A stretch of DNA of 64,000 nucleotides from Locusta migratoria (lineage: Eukaryota; Arthropoda; Insecta; Orthoptera; Acrididae). Positions 54,073-64,000 of the stretch are shown piece by piece. Position numbers and translations under genes: made by a program. The DNA lies in the NCBI GenBank assembly GCA_026315105.1, contig CM048744.1, positions 354,703,168-354,767,167 on the forward strand, given 5' to 3'. Within the stretch, counting starts at the first letter, position 1. The number at the start of each line of letters is the position of its first letter. The notes below the pieces were generated by a model. That model searched no databases and was not told where the DNA came from. It was given only the letters and a program-made list of their open reading frames with translations.

Positions 54073-57000
54073 CGTCAATGACGACGTAAGTGACAATACA
54101 AATTAAATTTCGGCATTGCGTTAGTTCGGTTAGTCTTTTGCGGAACACGTTCTCCGTGCCGCAATAGTCACTCGTTCGATACATATACCGTCAATGACGA
54201 CGTAAGTGACAATACAAATTAAATTTCGGCATTGCGTTAGTTCGGTTAGTCTTTTGCGGAACACGTTCTCCGTGCCGCAATAGTCACTCGTTCGATACAT
54301 ATACCGTCAATGACGACGTAAGTGACAATACAAATTAAATTTCGGCATTGCGTTAGTTCGGTTAGTCTTTTGCGGAACACGTTCTCCGTGCCGCAATAGT
54401 CACTCGTTCGATACATATACCGTCAATGACGACGTAAGTGACAATACAAATTAAATTTCGGCATTGCGTTAGTTCGGTTAGTCTTTTGCGGAACACGTTC
54501 TCCGTGCCGCAATAGTCACTCGTTCGATACATATACCGTCAATGACGACGTAAGTGACAATACAAATTAAATTTCGGCATTGCGTTAGTTCGGTTAGTCT
54601 TTTGCGGAACACGTTCTCCGTGCCGCAATAGTCACTCGTTCGATACATATACCGTCAATGACGACGTAAGTGACAATACAAATTAAATTTCGGCATTGCG
54701 TTAGTTCGGTTAGTCTTTTGCGGAACACGTTCTCCGTGCCGCAATAGTCACTCGTTCGATACATATACCGTCAATGACGACGTAAGTGACAATACAAATT
54801 AAATTTCGGCATTGCGTTAGTTCGGTTAGTCTTTTGCGGAACACGTTCTCCGTGCCGCAATAGTCACTCGTTCGATACATATACCGTCAATGACGACGTA
54901 AGTGACAATACAAATTAAATTTCGGCATTGCGTTAGTTCGGTTAGTCTTTTGCGGAACACGTTCTCCGTGCCGCAATAGTCACTCGTTCGATACATATAC
55001 CGTCAATGACGACGTAAGTGACAATACAAATTAAATTTCGGCATTGCGTTAGTTCGGTTAGTCTTTTGCGGAACACGTTCTCCGTGCCGCAATAGTCACT
55101 CGTTCGATACATATACCGTCAATGACGACGTAAGTGACAATACAAATTAAATTTCGGCATTGCGTTAGTTCGGTTAGTCTTTTGCGGAACACGTTCTCCG
55201 TGCCGCAATAGTCACTCGTTCGATACATATACCGTCAATGACGACGTAAGTGACAATACAAATTAAATTTCGGCATTGCGTTAGTTCGGTTAGTCTTTTG
55301 CGGAACACGTTCTCCGTGCCGCAATAGTCACTCGTTCGATACATATACCGTCAATGACGACGTAAGTGACAATACAAATTAAATTTCGGCATTGCGTTAG
55401 TTCGGTTAGTCTTTTGCGGAACACGTTCTCCGTGCCGCAATAGTCACTCGTTCGATACATATACCGTCAATGACGACGTAAGTGACAATACAAATTAAAT
55501 TTCGGCATTGCGTTAGTTCGGTTAGTCTTTTGCGGAACACGTTCTCCGTGCCGCAATAGTCACTCGTTCGATACATATACCGTCAATGACGACGTAAGTG
55601 ACAATACAAATTAAATTTCGGCATTGCGTTAGTTCGGTTAGTCTTTTGCGGAACACGTTCTCCGTGCCGCAATAGTCACTCGTTCGATACATATACCGTC
55701 AATGACGACGTAAGTGACAATACAAATTAAATTTCGGCATTGCGTTAGTTCGGTTAGTCTTTTGCGGAACACGTTCTCCGTGCCGCAATAGTCACTCGTT
55801 CGATACATATACCGTCAATGACGACGTAAGTGACAATACAAATTAAATTTCGGCATTGCGTTAGTTCGGTTAGTCTTTTGCGGAACACGTTCTCCGTGCC
55901 GCAATAGTCACTCGTTCGATACATATACCGTCAATGACGACGTAAGTGACAATACAAATTAAATTTCGGCATTGCGTTAGTTCGGTTAGTCTTTTGCGGA
56001 ACACGTTCTCCGTGCCGCAATAGTCACTCGTTCGATACATATACCGTCAATGACGACGTAAGTGACAATACAAATTAAATTTCGGCATTGCGTTAGTTCG
56101 GTTAGTCTTTTGCGGAACACGTTCTCCGTGCCGCAATAGTCACTCGTTCGATACATATACCGTCAATGACGACGTAAGTGACAATACAAATTAAATTTCG
56201 GCATTGCGTTAGTTCGGTTAGTCTTTTGCGGAACACGTTCTCCGTGCCGCAATAGTCACTCGTTCGATACATATACCGTCAATGACGACGTAAGTGACAA
56301 TACAAATTAAATTTCGGCATTGCGTTAGTTCGGTTAGTCTTTTGCGGAACACGTTCTCCGTGCCGCAATAGTCACTCGTTCGATACATATACCGTCAATG
56401 ACGACGTAAGTGACAATACAAATTAAATTTCGGCATTGCGTTAGTTCGGTTAGTCTTTTGCGGAACACGTTCTCCGTGCCGCAATAGTCACTCGTTCGAT
56501 ACATATACCGTCAATGACGACGTAAGTGACAATACAAATTAAATTTCGGCATTGCGTTAGTTCGGTTAGTCTTTTGCGGAACACGTTCTCCGTGCCGCAA
56601 TAGTCACTCGTTCGATACATATACCGTCAATGACGACGTAAGTGACAATACAAATTAAATTTCGGCATTGCGTTAGTTCGGTTAGTCTTTTGCGGAACAC
56701 GTTCTCCGTGCCGCAATAGTCACTCGTTCGATACATATACCGTCAATGACGACGTAAGTGACAATACAAATTAAATTTCGGCATTGCGTTAGTTCGGTTA
56801 GTCTTTTGCGGAACACGTTCTCCGTGCCGCAATAGTCACTCGTTCGATACATATACCGTCAATGACGACGTAAGTGACAATACAAATTAAATTTCGGCAT
56901 TGCGTTAGTTCGGTTAGTCTTTTGCGGAACACGTTCTCCGTGCCGCAATAGTCACTCGTTCGATACATATACCGTCAATGACGACGTAAGTGACAATACA

Positions 57001-60000
57001 AATTAAATTTCGGCATTGCGTTAGTTCGGTTAGTCTTTTGCGGAACACGTTCTCCGTGCCGCAATAGTCACTCGTTCGATACATATACCGTCAATGACGA
57101 CGTAAGTGACAATACAAATTAAATTTCGGCATTGCGTTAGTTCGGTTAGTCTTTTGCGGAACACGTTCTCCGTGCCGCAATAGTTACTCGTTCGATACAT
57201 ATACCGTCAATGACGACGTAAGTGACAATACAAATTAAATTTCGGCATTGCGTTAGTTCGGTTAGTCTTTTGCGGAACACGTTCTCCGTGCCGCAATAGT
57301 CACTCGTTCGATACATATACCGTCAATCACGACGTAAGTGACAATACAAATTAAATTTCGGCATTGCATTAGTTCGGTTAGTCTTTTGCGGAACACGTTC
57401 TCCGTGCCGCAATAGTCACTCGTTCGATACATATACCGTCAATGACGACGTAAGTGACAATACAAATTAAATTTCGGCATTGCGTTAGTTCGGTTAGTCT
57501 TTTGCGGAACACGTTCTCCGTGCCGCAATAGTCACTCGTTCGATACATATACCGTCAATGACGACGTAAGTGACAATACAAATTAAATTTCGGCATTGCG
57601 TTAGTTCGGTTAGTCTTTTGCGGAACACGTTCTCCGTGCCGCAATAGTCACTCGTTCGATACATATACCGTCAATGACGACGTAAGTGACAATACAAATT
57701 AAATTTCGGCATTGCGTTAGTTCGGTTAGTCTTTTGCGGAACACGTTCTCCGTGCCGCAATAGTCACTCGTTCGATACATATACCGTCAATGACGACGTA
57801 AGTGACAATACAAATTAAATTTCGGCATTGCGTTAGTTCGGTTAGTCTTTTGCGGAACACGTTCTCCGTGCCGCAATAGTCACTCGTTCGATACATATAC
57901 CGTCAATGACGACGTAAGTGACAATACAAATTAAATTTCGGCATTGCGTTAGTTCGGTTAGTCTTTTGCGGAACACGTTCTCCGTGCCGCAATAGTCACT
58001 CGTTCGATACATATACCGTCAATGACGACGTAAGTGACAATACAAATTAAATTTCGGCATTGCGTTAGTTCGGTTAGTCTTTTGCGGAACACGTTCTCCG
58101 TGCCGCAATAGTCACTCGTTCGATACATATACCGTCAATGACGACGTAAGTGACAATACAAATTAAATTTCGGCATTGCGTTAGTTCGGTTAGTCTTTTG
58201 CGGAACACGTTCTCCGTGCCGCAATAGTCACTCGTTCGATACATATACCGTCAATGACGACGTAAGTGACAATACAAATTAAATTTCGGCATTGCGTTAG
58301 TTCGGTTAGTCTTTTGCGGAACACGTTCTCCGTGCCGCAATAGTCACTCGTTCGATACATATACCGTCAATGACGACGTAAGTGACAATACAAATTAAAT
58401 TTCGGCATTGCGTTAGTTCGGTTAGTCTTTTGCGGAACACGTTCTCCGTGCCGCAATAGTCACTCGTTCGATACATATACCGTCAATGACGACGTAAGTG
58501 ACAATACAAATTAAATTTCGGCATTGCGTTAGTTCGGTTAGTCTTTTGCGGAACACGTTCTCCGTGCCGCAATAGTCACTCGTTCGATACATATACCGTC
58601 AATGACGACGTAAGTGACAATACAAATTAAATTTCGGCATTGCGTTAGTTCGGTTAGTCTTTTGCGGAACACGTTCTCCGTGCCGCAATAGTCACTCGTT
58701 CGATACATATACCGTCAATGACGACGTAAGTGACAATACAAATTAAATTTCGGCATTGCGTTAGTTCGGTTAGTCTTTTGCGGAACACGTTCTCCGTGCC
58801 GCAATAGTCACTCGTTCGATACATATACCGTCAATGACGACGTAAGTGACAATACAAATTAAATTTCGGCATTGCGTTAGTTCGGTTAGTCTTTTGCGGA
58901 ACACGTTCTCCGTGCCGCAATAGTCACTCGTTCGATACATATACCGTCAATGACGACGTAAGTGACAATACAAATTAAATTTCGGCATTGCGTTAGTTCG
59001 GTTAGTCTTTTGCGGAACACGTTCTCCGTGCCGCAATAGTCACTCGTTCGATACATATACCGTCAATGACGACGTAAGTGACAATACAAATTAAATTTCG
59101 GCATTGCGTTAGTTCGGTTAGTCTTTTGCGGAACACGTTCTCCGTGCCGCAATAGTCACTCGTTCGATACATATACCGTCAATGACGACGTAAGTGACAA
59201 TACAAATTAAATTTCGGCATTGCGTTAGTTCGGTTAGTCTTTTGCGGAACACGTTCTCCGTGCCGCAATAGTCACTCGTTCGATACATATACCGTCAATG
59301 ACGACGTAAGTGACAATACAAATTAAATTTCGGCATTGCGTTAGTTCGGTTAGTCTTTTGCGGAACACGTTCTCCGTGCCGCAATAGTCACTCGTTCGAT
59401 ACATATACCGTCAATGACGACGTAAGTGACAATACAAATTAAATTTCGGCATTGCGTTAGTTCGGTTAGTCTTTTGCGGAACACGTTCTCCGTGCCGCAA
59501 TAGTCACTCGTTCGATACATATACCGTCAATGACGACGTAAGTGACAATACAAATTAAATTTCGGCATTGCGTTAGTTCGGTTAGTCTTTTGCGGAACAC
59601 GTTCTCCGTGCCGCAATAGTCACTCGTTCGATACATATACCGTCAATGACGACGTAAGTGACAATACAAATTAAATTTCGGCATTGCGTTAGTTCGGTTA
59701 GTCTTTTGCGGAACACGTTCTCCGTGCCGCAATAGTCACTCGTTCGATACATATACCGTCAATGACGACGTAAGTGACAATACAAATTAAATTTCGGCAT
59801 TGCGTTAGTTCGGTTAGTCTTTTGCGGAACACGTTCTCCGTGCCGCAATAGTCACTCGTTCGATACATATACCGTCAATGACGACGTAAGTGACAATACA
59901 AATTAAATTTCGGCATTGCGTTAGTTCGGTTAGTCTTTTGCGGAACACGTTCTCCGTGCCGCAATAGTCACTCGTTCGATACATATACCGTCAATGACGA

Positions 60001-61726
60001 CGTAAGTGACAATACAAATTAAATTTCGGCATTGCGTTAGTTCGGTTAGTCTTTTGCGGAACACGTTCTCCGTGCCGCAATAGTCACTCGTTCGATACAT
60101 ATACCGTCAATGACGACGTAAGTGACAATACAAATTAAATTTCGGCATTGCGTTAGTTCGGTTAGTCTTTTGCGGAACACGTTCTCTGTGCCGCAATAGT
60201 CACTCGTTCGATACATATACCGTCAATGACGACGTAAGTGACAATACAAATTAAATTTCGGCATTGCGTTAGTTCGGTTAGTCTTTTGCGGAACACGTTC
60301 TCCGTGCCGCAATAGTCACTCGTTCGATACATATACCGTCAATGACGACGTAAGTGACAATACAAATTAAATTTCGGCATTGCGTTAGTTCGGTTAGTCT
60401 TTTGCGGAACACGTTCTCCGTGCCGCAATAGTCACTCGTTCGATACATATACCGTCAATGACGACGTAAGTGACAATACAAATTAAATTTCGGCATTGCG
60501 TTAGTTCGGTTAGTCTTTTGCGGAACACGTTCTCCGTGCCGCAATAGTCACTCGTTCGATACATATACCGTCAATGACGACGTAAGTGACAATACAAATT
60601 AAATTTCGGCATTGCGTTAGTTCGGTTAGTCTTTTGCGGAACACGTTCTCCGTGCCGCAATAGTCACTCGTTCGATACATATACCGTCAATGACGACGTA
60701 AGTGACAATACAAATTAAATTTCGGCATTGCGTTAGTTCGGTTAGTCTTTTGCGGAACACGTTCTCCGTGCCGCAATAGTCACTCGTTCGATACATATAC
60801 CGTCAATGACGACGTAAGTGACAATACAAATTAAATTTCGGCATTGCGTTAGTTCGGTTAGTCTTTTGCGGAACACGTTCTCCGTGCCGCAATAGTCACT
60901 CGTTCGATACATATACCGTCAATGACGACGTAAGTGACAATACAAATTAAATTTCGGCATTGCGTTAGTTCGGTTAGTCTTTTGCGGAACACGTTCTCCG
61001 TGCCGCAATAGTCACTCGTTCGATACATATACCGTCAATGACGACGTAAGTGACAATACAAATTAAATTTCGGCATTGCGTTAGTTCGGTTAGTCTTTTG
61101 CGGAACACGTTCTCCGTGCCGCAATAGTCACTCGTTCGATACATATACCGTCAATGACGACGTAAGTGACAATACAAATTAAATTTCGGCATTGCGTTAG
61201 TTCGGTTAGTCTTTTGCGGAACACGTTCTCTGTGCCGCAATAGTCACTCGTTCGATACATATACCGTCAATGACGACGTAAGTGACAATACAAATTAAAT
61301 TTCGGCATTGCGTTAGTTCGGTTAGTCTTTTGCGGAACACGTTCTCCGTGCCGCAATAGTCACTCGTTCGATACATATACCGTCAATGACGACGTAAGTG
61401 ACAATACAAATTAAATTTCGGCATTGCGTTAGTTCGGTTAGTCTTTTGCGGAACACGTTCTCCGTGCCGCAATAGTCACTCGTTCGATACATATACCGTC
61501 AATGACGACGTAAGTGACAATACAAATTAAATTTCGGCATTGCGTTAGTTCGGTTAGTCTTTTGCGGAACACGTTCTCCGTGCCGCAATAGTCACTCGTT
61601 CGATACATATACCGTCAATGACGACGTAAGTGACAATACAAATTAAATTTCGGCATTGCGTTAGTTCGGTTAGTCTTTTGCGGAACACGTTCTCCGTGCC
61701 GCAATAGTCACTCGTTCGATACATAT
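54073..61726. repeat. Satellite array: about 66 copies of a 116-bp unit
   Basis: Head-to-tail units start at 54073, 54189, 54305 and so on. 7654 bp equals 66 units less 2 bp. The unit (start CGTCAATGACGACGTAAGTG) is 43% G+C with 12 CpG, about 2.2 times the number expected from base composition. It contains a perfect inverted motif CGTCA-A-TGACG (unit positions 1-11) and a hairpin at unit positions 66-92: a 6-bp stem TTGCGG/CCGCAA, a 2-nt bulge, a 4-bp stem CACG/CGTG and a 5-nt loop. I noticed only five substitutions, at 57185, 57328, 57368, 60187 and 61231. Such uniformity means recent amplification or strong homogenisation. 116 is not a multiple of three and no frame is open, so it is not coding. 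I do not recognise the family. Confidence 0.97.
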
Positions 61727-61998
61727 CGCTCGCAGGAAGAAAGATATATATTGCGTTCCCACTTCGATTGTCAAGTGTTCTTACAAGCTACCTACGTCTA
61801 CACTATTAACTGTATTCGCGAGACCATTAACGGACAATGCACTTTCAAAATTATATTGCAGAACGACACACTGTTCAAAAGAAATGGCGTCAAACAATGA
61901 CCTGTATAAAAAGCCGCCACATTAGGAACGTAGTTTTAATTTATTACGTCTTTACTCAGGAGCGTAGATAATATATTCTTCTCGTGAGCAATGGGGTT

Positions 61999-62057
<59 letters not shown>

Positions 62058-63154
62058 ATTTTTTATTTTTTTTATTTCATTTTGGAGGGGGGAGGGAGCG
62101 GTCGATCTTATTCATCTTATTTCGGGAGAGAGTGAGAAGTGGGAGTGTCTTCAGTACAAGTCCGTTCAGATCAGTACACAACACAGCCATAGAATAGTGA
62201 GCATACAGAACAGAAAGCCGGAGGCGGCGCCTTTGATCTGTATGTTACCAAGCGTTGCGCTCGACGCCATATTGAAAAACAGTAAACGCGGAACTATAGC
62301 CACTTAGTACATTGGCTGGAAATGGACTTTTTACGTACTGCAGCTAACCTCACCGACTTTTAAGAAAGGAAAAGGGGTTTCATTATGCTCTCCTGTATTT
62401 TGCGCCCTGTTCTTGGACCTAATTGTAATCCAACGAAAAAAAAGTAGGCCTAAATTTTAATACAACTACGAAAATGTATAGTGGAATCAATTATCGGTTT
62501 ATTTGGTGCTTATCTCCAGAAAATCCCAAGTAACGCGATGATATATTTGGGAAATTAGTTATGAACAAGAAAGTGACTTTACAACTGTCAGGTTTTATTT
62601 GACACTAATAAATTTGCACAAGTCAGACTTAGCAGTACAACGTGATTACACAGAAGTAATGACGTATGCGCTTATATAAAACTGTTAAATTACACACAAA
62701 TGAAGGACACGTAGCGGAAACATAAAACTACATAACAAACTTACTCTGTACTTGTCATATTGTGGCACACATTGTTTCAGTTATAGCAAAGGAAAAAGTG
62801 TTCATCATTTTCCTCTTAGTCTTCCTTGTCAATATGCATTCACTAGAACATTTCACACCATTTGTACCTCACAGAAGGGTCACTTTTATCACTTTGAAAT
62901 TTTTTTCAATTTAAAGTCTCTGTTTGTGAATTTCAATAAATAGAAAATTCTCACTCTGACAAAGTTTTACTAAATATTGGATAATATATTTTTAAGAAAA
63001 TCAGCTCTCCTTCAGTTCCCAGTCCGTTTCTTATAACCGGAAATAAATAATGCTTTTAAAACATACCAACATGTTAGATTTTACTTATGGCAGTGATGTA
63101 GTTGTTTAAATGTTGGAAAAGTTGTATTTGCTTTAGGAGGATAATTAATTTTCT
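61727..63154. other. Unassigned region right of the satellite
   Basis: No gene is recognised. The moderately GC-rich stretch 62090-62330 has a 107-codon open frame that begins in the CT repeat and is therefore unconvincing. The rest is AT-rich. Confidence 0.45.
62001..62056. repeat. CT dinucleotide microsatellite
   Basis: About 27 CT units, with one early interruption (TCTCTAT). Confidence 0.95.
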
Positions 63155-63330
63155 AATCAGAGAAGGGCATATACAAAAATCTGCCAAACATTGAGCGGGA
63201 ACAGCATAAAATAATTATTCCCCTTAATCTATTTGTTCCAGTATCCGAAGAGCATTCGTTGCCAACATTGGCACACTACGCCTCCGTTGCCGTTAGTAAA
63301 ATTTTACCGTTTGCATCAAATTATGTGAAG
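63155..63330 (+). repeat. Right member of the direct-repeat pair flanking the satellite
   Basis: Similar to 53815-54010 in order and orientation; see that entry and the finding. Confidence 0.65.
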
Positions 63331-64000
63331 GTGAGCAGGTAGATGAGCCTTAAAAATTCCTGAAATATCTCGCCTATGTGGGCAACAGGAAAAGGGCAAA
63401 ATGTTGAAGTCCCGCTACTTACGCACTATTCTTTGTCTTCCATTTTATATTATTCCCTGCGACGTTATACTTCTAATTACAAAATATAAATGTACTTCAA
63501 TATTTCGATGCTGTTGAACTGCTACAGCAACAGCGAGATTTATCGTCAAGAGAAGAAGCAAGGCTACTTTTAATAATTATGCACACATTAATCTCATTCG
63601 AAACTGATAACATTTTACTTTTACCACACATATAGCGACGTTCACTAACCGTTCAACATCTTTTGGGGAGGTGAAGAAGCTTATATCCTTATTTGTATGA
63701 GAACTATTGCGGTAATTAGGTGCTGATCACCATCGGCCGCCTTTACTTTTATTGCTGCTCGTAATAAAAACGGAACAGCTACACCTACTAACACACAGTT
63801 CTTTCTTTTCATTGCACCAAATAATTGTTTACTTTTATGCGATTCAGGCAGCTAAAATACACAATTAACAAACAAAGACGGCGCATTACCATGCCACGGA
63901 GTAGGGAGTGACCACGCATTTACTGCTTTTGAAGATGGCCGATTCCGCGCATGTGCACTAAATTTTGGACTAGGGCCGGCGCAAGCCCAAGTGCCGCCCC
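63331..64000. other. Unassigned sequence to the window end
   Basis: No gene, RNA or recognised repeat. Confidence 0.5.

Noticed and set aside
54073..61726. CRISPR array
   Set aside because: The repeats are contiguous 116-bp units with no unique spacers, in a eukaryotic repeat landscape.
61984..62307. 107-codon open frame with a Ser-Leu repeat
   Set aside because: The first third is simply the CT microsatellite in translation; the rest has no motif.

Overview
The window looks like intergenic DNA from a very large, repeat-rich arthropod genome, most likely an orthopteran insect such as a grasshopper or locust. That assignment is an inference from the repeat types: dense tRNA-derived SINEs, several LINE clades (RTE, Jockey/CR1-like and I-like), hAT, mariner and piggyBac remnants, Helitron-like ends and a long satellite array. 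I recognise no host protein-coding gene, no functional tRNA or rRNA gene, and nothing bacterial. The only long intact reading frame belongs to a retrotransposon.

Layout. From 1 to 12.4 kb lie truncated LINEs of several families, tRNA-SINEs with clear target-site duplications (TSDs), and an internally deleted mariner (10117-10801). At 12785-16074 (minus) is a full-length RTE-type LINE with a 10-bp TSD and an uninterrupted 1019-codon endonuclease/reverse transcriptase ORF. From 16 to 20 kb are two LINE remnants followed by a long-TIR DNA transposon that carries a nested hAT MITE and a nested SINE. Near 22.3 kb a SINE sits in a 354-bp near-perfect palindrome. From 23 to 36 kb there are a Helitron-like 3' end, old LINEs, an LTR-like block, a hAT BED-finger transposase remnant and several foldback/MITE elements. 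From 36.6 to 38.9 kb is a plus-strand Jockey/CR1-like LINE. From 40.66 to 45.65 kb is a decayed minus-strand I-type LINE in which gag-like ORF1, endonuclease, RT and RNase H parts can still be read. From 45.7 to 53.7 kb are a Helitron-like end, a 1-kb foldback element, SINEs, a 5S rRNA pseudogene, a piggyBac remnant, a hAT MITE with a perfect 8-bp TSD, and a TIR-bounded minisatellite.

From 54073 to 61726 is an extraordinarily uniform satellite: about 66 head-to-tail copies of a 116-bp unit, with only five substitutions noticed. Diverged direct repeats (about 53.8-54.0 and 63.15-63.33 kb) lie on either side of it. The last 2.3 kb hold a CT microsatellite and otherwise unassigned AT-rich DNA.

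The elements do not form a pathway. They form a stratigraphy: old LINEs and DNA transposons are interrupted by younger SINEs, MITEs and the intact RTE, and the satellite is the most recently amplified or homogenised component. In the evidence fields, 'family A' SINEs have a GGCCGCGGTGGCCGAG-type tRNA-like head and 'family B' SINEs an AGCCGAGCGGTCTAAGGCGC-type head. 'J1' and 'J2' are two Jockey/CR1-like LINE families defined only within this window.
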